DNA from: Chaetorhynchus papuensis
Lineage: Eukaryota > Chordata > Aves > Passeriformes > Rhipiduridae
NCBI GenBank assembly: GCA_013396525.1
Contig: VWYX01000286.1
Coordinates: 844,391-908,390 of the forward strand
Reading direction: 5' to 3'
DNA length: 64,000 nucleotides
Shown here: positions 25,721-37,460 of the stretch, one piece after another
How positions within the stretch are numbered: position 1 is the first letter of the stretch
Layout: each line of letters opens with the position of its first letter
Program-made: the position numbers and the translations under genes
Notes under the pieces: generated by a model
The model's database searches: none
The model's input: the letters and a program-made list of their open reading frames with translations, nothing else
Told to the model about the DNA's origin: nothing

Positions 25721-28700
25721 TGATAAATTCAGCAGAAAGTTTTATTTAAGAGCTGTGCTCAAAGTCCTCCCAGAGGGAAATCTCCCCTGGGTTAACTGGG
25801 AAGCCAAACTCTTGCAGCATGGACACGAAGCCACCAGTCAGCAGTGCCCCACAAAGTACTCATCAACACTGTAGCCAACACTTGGCAATCCTTACCACCC
25901 TTTTACATGGAAGGAAACTGGAGTAGAAGCAGGACATGTTCTACCAGGGTCTACACAGCTGCCCTTCAGCAAGCCATGCCCACTCCCATATGCTCGTCAG
26001 CTTAAGAGATCCAAAACTACCCTCTGCTGCCACAACAGACAGTCCTGTCTTTTCCCTCCTCCCCCTTCTACACATCCCAGTCATCTCTACACTTGAGGTA
26101 GCAACTACCATTGGCTTGATCCAGCTGGAAGCCATCCCAGAAATAAGAAAATAAAGGGGAAGAATTTCTGGCAGGAGAATAGCCTGAGATCAGCTAAAGC
26201 TGATGAGAAGCATGACCTCAGAAAGATGGCACAGTGGTACATGTGGAAACCTAGATGAGGCTTCAACCCATCATATCTTTGTCTTTGGACAGGGGTAAGT
26301 CATGTAAAATCAGTTTAACAGCACCATTCACTGCTGAGCATGCTCAATCACTCACTTTTCTAAAGACCCAAACAAAACAGCCTGGTGATTTGCTCTCTGA
26401 GGTCTCCAAACTAGGCTGATGCACCTAAACAGCAACACACCACAGCTATGCAAGCCTTGCAGCTTACCAAGGCACAGTGGTAAAACAAAATTCCTCTAAG
26501 AGGTTTGGGGATATTTTTGGGGGGGGAGGGTGTTGTGTTGCAGCTGAAGGGTGTTCTCAAATGGTTTCCAGGAGCAGAGGAGCAAGGACAACCATATGCA
26601 AAGGATCTAGCAAAAGCTCTTAAGCAAAGCAGACAGCAGGAAGCTGAAAATAAATACGCAAAGCCCTTTGCAGCACCAAAGTTCAAATCCATCTGGATAT
26701 TTCTAAGGCTGTCACAGCAGCCCATAGAGGGGATTTTCCAATTCCTTGCAGAGAAACCGTGGAAAATAATGATGGAAAAGTAGAAGCACAGGCTCAAACT
26801 CTAAGCTAGACCTTCATCTCAACATGTGACCACCTTCAACAGCACCAGGAGTGCAGAGGGAGGAGCACAACACAGCCCTGCATGGTCCTCACAGGCTGGC
26901 TTGTCCCCAGCACCTGGAAGCCTGAGCCCCCTCCACCCCCATCCTGCTTCTCCTCTGGCAAAGGTGTGGATGGAGGGGTTGCAGCAGACACAGGTGCAGC
27001 TCAGGGTATCTATCAGAGGATCTGCCAGCACAAGCCTTCACATCCCAGCCAGTCACCTCACCTCCAAAACCAGTAAGAGGCACAGTCCCCACCTAAAAAG
27101 TACATGCCACAAAGCTGCACCAAGTGGAGGGAGCCGATGCATCAGCTTGTCCACAGGTCCCATCCAAGCATCCCAGCAGCAGTCTGATGGAGCTCCCCAC
27201 CAATAGCTCCTTACAGAGGGGAAGGAGGCAGAGCTAATCCTGCCTTGTTTTTTGAGTTACAGAGCATTAGTCACACAGGTTCCTGCCCCAGGGCCCCCAG
27301 GCAAGCCTTGCCTTCGATGGTTGCTGTGTGCTCCCACTGAAACCACCAACTCTGCCAGCTCTCAACACGAACAGACAAGCACAGTTCAAAAACTCACATT
27401 CGAGCCTCCTTTAAACACGTTGCACAGAAATACCCAGAGCTGCCCTTCCACTTAACACAGCTCTTTTTTTTTTTCCCCACCAGAAAAAGCACCAAGTTAG
27501 TCAAATAGTTTCCATGGGATTAAAATCAATTAACTAGCTACACATGTCCAACTGACCTGTTCTCAGTTTTCCTGACAACTGTTACCATGCAGACCACATG
27601 CACACCCACAGAGTATCCCAAAGCATCCTTAAGAAAATCATGGCCTTTGTAATAAAGCTCAAGCTTTCACCTCTGCAGAAATTCATCTTAGTTAAAAAAA
27701 AAAAAAAATAAGCAAACCACAACAGATCAATTCAGGTCAATTTTTACCGAGAAGAGCTTCAGAAGTCAGCTGCAGCTTGGTGTAACCACAGAGCTGATGT
27801 GAGGCATGACACAAGAGCCATCACGTCACACGTCCAGCATTCTCGCCAAGGACCTTTCAGTTGCCTGCGTGCCACCTCCCAGCAGCAGGGACTTGGGGCA
27901 GAGCACGGCTCCTCAGCTTGCAGAGAAAAGCAGCTCATTGCACTCACCAAAACACCAGTGACCACTGATAACAGATGGAAGCGATGCCCACACCTGTTTC
28001 TAAGTAGAGACGAGCTGCCAAAGCAATCAAGCGAGCCGAGCCCTTGGGCTGCACCTCCACAAAGGTCTCCTGGCCCGTGCCACAGCTCTGCTTTCCCCAC
28101 CGGCTTTGCAGCACCAGCAGGAATCGCTCTGCAACGCAGTTGTGCAAGCAGATGCCTGCAGCAGAAGCAGCCTCCGGTGCACAGGCTCTCTGCCCATTTT
28201 AATGCAATTTCTTGAAATCAAACAAGAACAGCTAAATTCATTCTCTCTGAGCTCCAGCAGGATAATGGCTGCCCCAATCTTCTCATTTCAGTCTGCCACT
28301 TCCAGCAGTTGGAGAATATGGAACAGAAACATTGTTTGAGCCACAAACTAAAGACCAGGGACGCATTTCCCTGGGGCAATTACCCCTCCTGCCCAGCCTC
28401 TCTGGGGATGGACCTCTCTGTCCATTCAGCTGTCTGCATGTGAGATCCAGCACCCTGCCAGAGGTGATATCAGTCTCCCAAGGACTGATCTGCTTGGGTA
28501 TGCCACAGGAACACATCAGTGGAGATTCAGCTGGCATCCATGCCCAAGGCAGGAAAGCAGTAAGAGAAGAGATCCCTGTAAAATTCAGACAAAAATCTTG
28601 AAAAAACTGTTTCCTTGGACACACTGGAGGCTGACAACAGTCCACTGCCAAACAGGGGCAGAGACACCCCCTGCCCCTTCTCCCTCCTGTTCCCTCCAGT

Positions 28701-31700
28701 CTGCTGGAAGGAAAAGCTCTGGCTGCCATGGAGCCTCTGCCTGCCATCAGACTAAGTGCTGGCACATAAGAGGGCAAGATGACAACAATTCCATCCAAAC
28801 CTTCAGATGTTAAAAGCATGGCAAGGGCAACACTGCAGAAAAGAAAACTCTCTGACTTCTCACAAGTCTGTAAAGGGCCAGAATAGCCGAAGGGATTTAT
28901 AGACCAAGCCTGAAAGAACACACACACTTGCTCAGCTGAGTCCACCCCTTGTATTGACACATGTATGGTGCAATTTTTTCCACATAAACTGGATTACAGC
29001 ACCCTACTTTAGGAGGTGACTAATCACATTTTAAACACATCAACTGGAAACAAGTTCAGCCCCTTCAGTGGTTAAGGTCTTGTGACGCTTATTTGGTTTT
29101 CTCAGCTACACGTTACATATGCCCCCTTCCCACTCCAAATTCAAATTCCACTTGCTGCACCTCATGGCATCTTTCTCTCACAGCATGGGAGACCCTGAGC
29201 AGACTCCAGTCACATCTTTTCAGCACACAGATGTGTCAAAGCACAGCCATCGGGTCACCCCTGCCAAGCCTGCTGTGGGATTTACAACTTAAGTTCAAGG
29301 CAGGCAGAAGGACAATGTATCAGGCTCTGCTCAGCCTCCAGTCATTTAGAGCATCTCTGGGAGGTCAAGTGATGATCTTACCAGCCCTTTATCCAAGGCA
29401 GCCGAGTGTTGGATGTCTGTCCACCACAGCTACCATCAGCCTGGTCAGCTCTGCAGCAAACCTGATGGGAATGCAGCCGTGACTCAAAAATATGTTGGGA
29501 AAGAAAAAATCCAGTGCCAGGCCACCTAGACTGTGGCAGCAACAAAGTGGCTCAACCATGCACCTAGGCCACAAGAGCCATCAAACAAATCAATGCCTTG
29601 CAGGTCAGAAACAGGTTTCCCTGTGAAACTCATGCAGCAAGTCAGGGAGCAAAACAAATAGTGACGCTTTGAAGTCATTTCAATAACTTTATCTGCTTAG
29701 CATCGTAAGCAGCAGCAATAGCACAGGTAACACTTCTGACCACTTCGTTACCACCAGAGGAACGAGCACATTACATCCTTCCTGATAACTCCCCCCAGTC
29801 ATGTATCAACACTCTAATGATCACTTTTGACTCATGGAACTGAAGGGGGAGGGAGAAGATACCAGAGAGACAATTTTTCAAGAAACTGAACTTCTAAATA
29901 TGCAGGTAATTTTCTTACCTGCTCCTTCATCTACTCTGTATTGAAATGTTTGACAAGACACACAACTCACCATCAGGGCAACCTTCCTCCACTCAAGCCC
30001 AAATCAGATGTCAGAGCTTTAAAAGAAGGAGACACTCAAAACTTTTAACTTGGGGTGAGAAAACTAAATAATAAAGTAATAAACTTAACTAAACTAAGTA
30101 ATAAACTAAAACTTATGTAGTCAGCTATGATGCAAACAGGAGAATTTTTTTTAAAAAAGCAATTGCAGTAGCTCAGACTGATACTGTATTCCCCCAACAT
30201 CCTGCCACCACGGTGGTGAGTGGCAGATGTGGCTCTCACATGCATAACCCTCACTGATTAATGAACAAAACTGAAGGCAAGGGGAGGCAGGAGATTTAAA
30301 AACTCAAGACAATCTGCTTTTGATCCTGATTTCTGGTGAGTGAATTGGCCCACAGCATGTGCATGAAGAAGGCAGGCATATCTGCACAGCTGCTGCAAAG
30401 AGAAGTAAGAGATGCAGGAGCAGGCTGCAGACTTAGGCTGGCTGTCCCAGCTGCTTCTAGGTCAGCAGCAAAGCACGCACCTCACTTTGCTCAACGAGCC
30501 ACTCTCCCCCACACCTCTTACAGCAAGAGGCACCGGCAAACTGCTGAATACACCAACAAACAAGCATTTTGAGCAAGCAGGCTTTGGTTCTGCTGTCAGG
30601 ATGCCAGCAGGGACCCGAGTCCTAACTAAGGAGATCAGATGTGTACTGATGGACACTCAGGTAAAGCTGAAGTGATGGGGGCACGTGAGGGCCTGAGCAT
30701 CCCCAGCACCTACTTCCTCTTCATTTCCCCCACCTTGGACTGATGACAAGTAGTTTCCCACAAGGAAAATCCTTCATTGAGCTCCAAAAGATGAGGCAAG
30801 TGATTTGTTTGCTTGAATTTTGGGGTCAGCACAGCACAGCACAGCACAGCACTGGGGCTCACTGGCACCGTGAGCTCCCACCCTGCCGGACACAACTGCT
30901 CGGCTGCTGCCTGCAGCACAGGAAGTTCCTCTGCAGAAAGCTGAATGGTGCTGGCTCCTGTGTTTGATTTCCAGGATCCAAGCCACAAGTAGAGCTAAAA
31001 ATATCCCAATTAACCATTCCTTTTTCAACACAAGATTCGATGACGGTGCCACAAATGTATTATATAACTGCCATCAGGAAGATGTGATCTGCAAATCTAA
31101 CTAAGAAAAGTGAAAAATCAGAAAAAACTTATTTCAAAAAGAAATCAAACTGAGAAAACAGCTGTCCAGGACAGTAAGCTCTGAATTCGAGCATGGACCA
31201 CATTGCCAAAAATGTAGAGAAGCTTATGATACTTGCAATTGTGGTGGCTGGCTCTGAGGTGCTTGCAAGCTTTCTGGTGTGACACACACGGGGTATATAA
31301 TTTCTGTTCTGCATTGATTATACACAGAGAGCTTGTTCTGGCTATAGCCCATGCAAGCTGTCTCCTGGATCAGCTGGCTGCTTAGCATGGTGCCATCATG
31401 CATGTCAGGAGTTAAGCAGGAAACTTTTATTCCCGGTAAAACCCATTGCAGAGACAGCTACGCTCTGGAGCTAAGGATTTCCTCACATGAAGATTTAGCA
31501 GCATATTTTCTTATCACTGCCCAGTCTTTGCAGTGACATGTAGACTTTAAACATCATCTGTGGGTAATACTGGAGTACATTACCCACAGCAGTGCACCCA
31601 GGAGAACCAGCAAATCCTCTCCGTTTGAGCCCGAGCGTCAGCTTTACCCTGGAATTACATTTATCTCTCTGGCACTAGGCTCTCATTAATGGAATTACCA

Positions 31701-34700
31701 GGCAGGCTGCTTCAGACTTAACACTTGAGAGAGGCGGGCTGGGATGGCTCCGCTCCAGCCTCAGCCTGCAAAGCCGGCACTGTTTCTCCATCCTCCAGAG
31801 AGCTGCTGCCCGAACGAGCCCGACCCCGTGACGAGAGCCGGGGAAACAAAAGGAACAACCCCGAACTGTCCAGGGCAATCAATATCTTTCTAGGAACATC
31901 CAGGCTTCTTGCCAGCTTTCTTCCAACCCCGATTTAGCTCTTCTGCAGTGCAAGGGGGATGGCACGCGCAGGAGCAACCCGGCGGGACGCGGAGCCGGCA
32001 AGCGTGGCTGGCACTCGAGCAGATACTTACGGGAGACAATCTACACCGGTCCCTCTACAAAAACCTCACGCTGAGGGTGCCAAAGCAAACCCACGGCTAC
32101 AGAGAGCATCCACCCAGCTTGAAAATCAGAGCAAGCACTCCAGTCCGAATACTTGCTTCAGAAATACCCACTGCTACTTCAAACGGGGAGGTGTACGGCA
32201 GCAAACCAGCCGAGATTGCTGCCCTCAGCACACAAGAGTATCTTGCACATTCTAGAAATCTGCCTTCCACCACAGCAGCTCTCGCAGTGCCATGCTGAGC
32301 AATCTGCAGCGTGGCATGAACCAGCCCCTTAAAGAACCCCTGCACCACCCAGTAAAATGGACAACTGGGAGGTCCCAGGCTGCCAAAAACCAGAGGGGAT
32401 GCAGCAAGCAACCCTACCACAAAGCTGCACAGATAGCTCTGCAACTTCAGCACCTGTGCGGGCTGCTCTTCACATAGAGCAGCTGTAGGCTTCTTTAGCT
32501 GGTATATTCCCAGCCACCTGCAAGGGGACTTCTCTAATCTCAGCGTGGAGGGAGCACAAGGAGAAAACAAAGATCCACCAAAACCTGAACAATGCTTGCC
32601 CAGCACTGTTCAAGAGCACAGCTCTGCCAGAGCAAGTGGAAGACAGAAAGGGGAAAGCAAGGACAAATTTTATTTGCAGAGCACAGACATGTCCTTCCAA
32701 CAGCTTGAGCTGTGGGAGCTGAACTACTCTCCCCTGTAATTAAAATGAAGGAGAGGAAAGCACAGGAATTACTACTCCAGTGTGACTGTGAAGGACTGAC
32801 AAGCTTTGAGTTTCAAAGTCCACCTTAACACACATTCTTTGGTACGATTTTAATTCTAAAGAACAGGAGAAAAGAGATTTTGCTGTGGGAAAAGCTGCAG
32901 TACAACCCTGTTATTAAACCAAACAAGGCACAAATGAGGGAGGGCTGTGGCTGGGGTTGACGAAGCAAGACAGGCCTCTGTTCCCCCTGCCCCTGCATTT
33001 GCTCTGCCAGGAGCTCCCAGCAACAAGATTCAGAGGCAGACTGCCCCGTGACAGGAAAAACACATGTAACACCCAGGCGGTGAAACCTCACATCTGAGAG
33101 CATCTATGCAAAACACAGCCTGAAACATATTTTCCAGCTTCACAGAGTCAGCTTCGTACTTAGCAAAGCCGAGCTAGTGAAACGCTGTCTTGTGCGTTGA
33201 AGGTGAGATTCCTCAGCAGGAGATACTCTCAAGCACCTCCTTGTTTTCTCCATATCAGGAAAAAGAAAAAAATAAAATAAAAAGAGAAACTTAGGGTAAG
33301 ATTATGGGGTTCTGCTGCTCAGGGTGATGTAAAAGAGACAGGAGGACATGAGAAAAAAAAAATTACACAAGTGCAATGCTCTCCAGCGTGTCACCCAGGG
33401 GAATAGCTAAGAAAACTACTTTCTTTTCAAAAAACCCAGTAAGGGTAAGGAGCCATCAGAATTATGAGTCAAGCTCTAAGATAAGAAATCATACTGCTGG
33501 ATGGGTGCGGCTGCCTGCTTGTTTGGTCGCTGTTGGGTTTTTTCTTAAAGATAAACATGTCTTTCAGAACATGTTTGTTGGCCAATCTTCTCTCTGATGA
33601 AAAAAAAAAAACCCAGAAGGAAGCTCACAACCGTGAAAACGATAAATGAAGGACAGGAGAGTTTCCGAAGAGCTCAGAGGTCACGCTTCACAGGCCCTTA
33701 AAAGTAAGATGCAACATGTCAAAAAGAACAAAAGAGGGGTAAATTTAAAATTCCAAGTATTTCAATGCAATATCATTCAGCAAACTCTGCAAGAAGCAGA
33801 CCCCATTCACAGAGCCCAAAACCTGTCAAGTAAAATATATAACGTTTTGCACCTATTTCATTTGCAAAGCTGTTGATATATAGGAGTATTTAATCAGAAA
33901 TTCATAGTCTGGAGGAGGATAGCTCAGCAAATCCATCCAAAAAAAGTAACTTGTATATTAGAGGCAGAACTAAGGCAAATCCCTTAGGAAGGGTGTAAAA
34001 TTGAGCAGAGAATGGTTTTGAATCCAACAGAATGATGGCTTGAACACGGCCAAGGTAGAAGTAGAAAAGTACTGCAGGAAAGTAGAGCATAAAGCACCCA
34101 GGAAGTCGATGGAGCAAAAGCCACAGCAAGTCCCATCACTCCCACCAAACTCCCTGCTGGCTCAGTGAATTGCAGTGACTTGGTGACCTGGATCACTCCC
34201 TGCAACCCAGCCAGCTCAGCCCAGGATTCTGCTGCTCTCCACATAGCTAGGTGTTAAGCAGCCACCACGGAGGTTATACAACAAGGTTATTTTGTAACCT
34301 CTTTGGTTCCGAAAGTATTTTGCACTGGCCATCAACAATTTTAGGGTTTTGTCTTGTCTTACTCAAGAACACCAGAGGGGAAGAAAAGTGACTGAACACA
34401 AGGCAAGACATTTACCAGAATGACACGTTTTTAATTATGTCTGGATATCGCTGCTGCTGAACACAGCTTTAATTAAATGTGGCAAGCCCATCAATAGCTT
34501 CACCTTCCTCAGCCTAGCGCTCACAGAGAAATGAGCTGGTGCTCTCACCTGCTTTGCTATGCACCCCTTGATTGACAGCACTCCTTTTCCCACATCCAAA
34601 ATGGGAACCAAACTCCCATCTGGTCAATGCAGCTCCCCAGAAGACTCCAGCACATGCCCTCATCTGCCATTTCGACAGGCACCTGAAGTTCCCTGCTCCA

Positions 34701-34999
34701 GAGCCAGCATCTCCTTCCTTGTCCAGCAAGGAAACTGTTGCCTTTAACTCTACTCCAGCTGGAGCACAAGAGCAAACGGAACCGTTTCTTGAGGGAAAGG
34801 ACCTCACGATTCACCACGGTGCCAGATTTCACTTCTGTGGGTGTTGTTTTCAAATGAGACATGGCAAGGCAAGGCGGGGAGAACCAACTGCCCGCAGTAG
34901 GTTTGCTCATCCAGGCACTTGGGCATCCCCAGCTGCCCCAGCCACGCACAGGGACCCAGCCCGGATGTCCCAGCATGGATGGCAGCAGCTATTTGGGCA
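25721..34999. other. No confident gene
   Basis: Unique sequence. A moderately CpG-containing patch at 31,720-32,020 stands out in composition. The longest open frame (minus, 28,283-28,960) has no recognisable domain and no coding look. Confidence 0.55.
30827..30851 (+). repeat. (AGCAC)n pentamer microsatellite
   Basis: Five tandem CAGCA/AGCAC units. Confidence 0.9.
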
Positions 35000-35401
35000 G
35001 CAGGTATCTGAGGGCTCCCCGGGCTGCCCAGCCAGGCCGAGTGTCCCCCGGGGTCCCCGCGGGGCGCAGGGGGTGGTGAGGGCTCTGTGCCCCGAGGGCC
35101 GTGAGGGGCTGCCGGGTAGGCGAAGCCTCCCCGAACAGTAACCGGGGTCATCCGGGCAGCTCCTGCGCCCTTCATCAGCTGGGGGGGCTCGATATTTTGT
35201 GGGGTTTTTTTTTTGTTTGGTCGGTTCCTTCTGTTTTGACCTCAACGCAGCCCCGCCGCGACTCAAAGGACCAGCCCAGGCCCCTGGCAGAGCCTCTGCC
35301 GGTTGTTCAGCCCCCCGCTCTGACCTCCACACGCACCGCCGCCCCACACACACACAGCCCTACGCATCCTGCCCCCAAACACACAGCCCTTTGGAGCCTC
35401 C

Positions 35402-35495
35402 CACCATTCCCATTCCCGTTCCCGTTCCCATTCGCATCTCGCTTCCATTCCCGCCCCGTTCCCATTCCCGTTCCCGCTCCCGGTCTCGGTCTCAC
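35402..35495 (+). repeat. Degenerate (CCCGTT/CCCATT) hexamer repeat
   Basis: About 14 imperfect hexamers of CCCATT, CCCGTT and related units lie inside the CpG island. The array overlaps spurious open frames in several phases and is best read as a minisatellite. Confidence 0.8.
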
Positions 35496-35623
35496 CGCGG
35501 GGCGCATCCTCCTCTCCCGGCGCGCGCCCAGTCCGGCCCGCCGCCGAGCCCCGGCCGTCGCGCTCCCGCGCAGGCGCACTGGGAACCCCGTCCGGGACGT
35601 GTAACGGCCGGCGGCACACGGCA

Positions 35624-35633
35624 TCTCGCGAGA
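35624..35633. promoter_or_regulatory. TCTCGCGAGA palindrome
   Basis: This is an exact 10-bp palindrome, 40 bp upstream of the tRNA. It is a known strong CpG-island promoter element; here the assignment is by motif only. Confidence 0.6.
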
Positions 35634-35673
35634 AAGTGACTATGTAGGCACTGAGGAAAAAGTACAACAGCGT

Positions 35674-35746
35674 GGGGAATTAGCTCAAATGGTAGAGCGC
35701 TCGCTTAGCATGCGAGAGGTAGCGGGATCGATGCCCGCATTCTCCA
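35674..35746 (+). tRNA. tRNA-Ala (anticodon AGC)
   Basis: This is a 73-base cloverleaf without intron. The acceptor stem GGGGAAT pairs with ATTCTCC, including the G3:U70 wobble pair that is the alanine identity element. The anticodon stem is CTCGC/GCGAG, and the loop TTAGCAT places AGC at 35,707-35,709. The discriminator base is A, and CCA is not encoded. A-box (TAGCTCAAATGG) and B-box (GGGATCGATGCC) sequences are intact, and a TTTT Pol III terminator lies at 35,752. It differs from the common human tRNA-Ala-AGC form, as I recall it, at only a couple of positions, so it looks functional rather than a tRNA-derived repeat. Confidence 0.96.
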
Positions 35747-35751
35747 GCTAC

Positions 35752-35755
35752 TTTT
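35752..35755 (+). terminator. Pol III T-run terminator of tRNA-Ala
   Basis: TTTT follows the tRNA 3' end by five bases. This is the usual position for RNA polymerase III termination. Confidence 0.75.
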
Positions 35756-35873
35756 CTTGCCCTCTGTTGCCAGCCTGCAGCCGGTTTCTTTCGCAAACCA
35801 GAGCATTACTGGTTTTACTTTTTGAAATTCCTTATATTCTTACTCACTTCCTTAATATTCTCAAAGACCACAA

Positions 35874-36268
35874 AATCATAGGATATGCCGAGTGGGGAGG
35901 GACCCACAAGGATCATCAAATCCAGCTCCTGGCCCTGCACAGGACACTTCAAGAGTCACACCGTGTGCCTGAGAGCATCGTCCAAACACTTCTGGAACTC
36001 TGTCAGGCTTGGTGCTGTGACCACTTCCCTGGGGAGCCTGTTCCAGTGCCCAACCACCCTCTGGGTGAAGAACCTTTTCCTAATATCCAGCCTAAACCTC
36101 CCCTGATACAACTTCAGGCCATTCCCTTGGGTTCTGTCACTCTCACCAGAGAGAGGAGATCAGTGTCTGCCCTGCTCTTTCCCTCACAAGGAAGCTGTAA
36201 CTGCAATGAGGTCTCCCCTCAGTCTCGTCCAGGCTCAGCAGACCGAGTGACCTCAGCTGCTCCTGGTA
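35874..36268 (-). mobile_element. CR1 LINE 3' fragment, about 390 bp
   Basis: The plus strand reads as the reverse complement of a CR1 3' region: ATCATAGGA..., then GGGAGGGACCCACAAGGATC, CCAGTGCCCAACCACCCTCT and CTCCCCTCAGTCTCGTCCAG. It begins about 130 bp after the tRNA-Ala gene. The 263-codon frame that starts in the tRNA and runs through it is not a gene. Confidence 0.93.
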
Positions 36269-37071
36269 ATGCTACACAGATGCATTCGCCTATCCCGTGC
36301 ATAAGGCAGGCAGAACACTGTCTGTGTATTCCTGCCACTGCGAGAGGGTCTTTTGTTTCCTTATTGAATATTGGACAAGGCCACAAGAGTGAGCAGCACC
36401 CACTGCGTCCAGTTCTTCCCTCACAGCTCTGGCCCCAGCCCTCCTTTTCTTATCCCACCCAAGAGCAGGAAAGCTTTTAGAGGTCCCTTCTCCTGGGGGC
36501 CTGTGGTAGAGCCAAAACACTTGTTTGCCTTCAGTAAATTTAAGAAGGAACCAAAACACCTCAAGGAGTCATTGATGTAGGTGCCATTTAGTAAAAAAAA
36601 AGGTCAAGACTTTGCTCCCTGAATTTATCCAGGCGCAAGGTTCCAGCAAATGCCTCACATTTTGCTCCTATTCTACTGCAACAAGCCACAAGGAATAACC
36701 AAAAGCTTTAAAAAAAAGAGAAGCCGTTTTTAAAAACTGAAGGTGTATCATGGGAAAAAACAACCCCACAGGATTACACTCACTTGGCATTTCAATCCCA
36801 GTCACGAACTGAACTGGGAACCAACAGGGGAAAACAATTCTGAGCACCTTACTCGGTTACATGCAGGAGGAAATGACCTTTCTGGCAAATTTCAATGACA
36901 AAGAATGAAATTCAGCTTTCAAGCTGCTCACAGGCCCCAGCTTACACCTGAGGAGACTGCAAAATATCCCACCCCCAAACCTTTGCAGCTAATAAATTCC
37001 GATAGTTCAAGGAAGAACTGGATTGAAGAGAGGATGCAGTGGCTTTTTTATAGCCCAAGTTTTATGGGGAG
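36269..37071. other. No gene seen between two CR1 fragments
   Basis: Ordinary unique sequence with short A-runs. Confidence 0.6.
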
Positions 37072-37460
37072 TAGCTGAGGGAACTGGAGTTGTTTAGCCT
37101 GGAGAAAAGGAATCTCAGGAGAGACCCCATTACTGTCTACAACTATCTGAAAGGAGATTTAGTGAGGTGACGGTGTCTCTTCTCACAGGTAACAAGTTAC
37201 AGGATGAGAGGAAATGGCCTCAAGTTGTGACATGGGAGGTTTAGATTGTGTATTAGGAAAAATTCTTCTCTGAAAAGATGGTCAGGCTTTGGAACAGATT
37301 GCCTGGGTAAGTGTTGTAACCACCATCCCTGGAAGTGTTCAAAAGGCGTGTGGATGTGTCACTCCGGGCTATGGTTTAGTGATGAACACGGTCGTGCCGG
37401 GTTAATGGATGGACACAATGATTTTGGGGTCTTTTCCAACCTTTGTGACTCTAGGATACA
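37072..37460 (+). mobile_element. CR1 LINE 3' fragment, diverged
   Basis: A plus-oriented CR1 shows GCTGAGGGAACTGGAGTTGT, TTTAGCCTGGAGAAAAGGAA and a final GGGGTCTTTTCCAACC...GACTCTAGGAT. It is noticeably more diverged than the copy at 35.9 kb, hence probably older. Confidence 0.9.

Larger units (their letters stand above)
35000..35640. promoter_or_regulatory. CpG island with NRF1 and TCTCGCGAGA motifs
   Basis: CpG-dense sequence lies immediately 5' of the tRNA-Ala gene. It contains CGCGCAGGCGCA (NRF1-like, 35,567-35,579) and the perfect palindrome TCTCGCGAGA (35,624-35,633), a motif known from CpG-island promoters and bound by BANP/Kaiso-type factors. Either strand could be transcribed. A minus-strand gene running into the first 35 kb would fit the divergent layout with RNH1, but I found no exon that proves it. 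Confidence 0.6.

Noticed and set aside
28283..28960. 225-codon minus-strand frame
   Set aside because: No recognisable domain, no splice or promoter context, and low-information composition; most likely chance.
34572..35141. 189-codon plus-strand frame
   Set aside because: It overlaps the GC-rich edge of the CpG island, with no domain and competing frames on both strands.
35689..36480. 263-codon plus-strand frame
   Set aside because: It starts inside the tRNA-Ala gene and runs through an antisense CR1 fragment, so it is not a gene.
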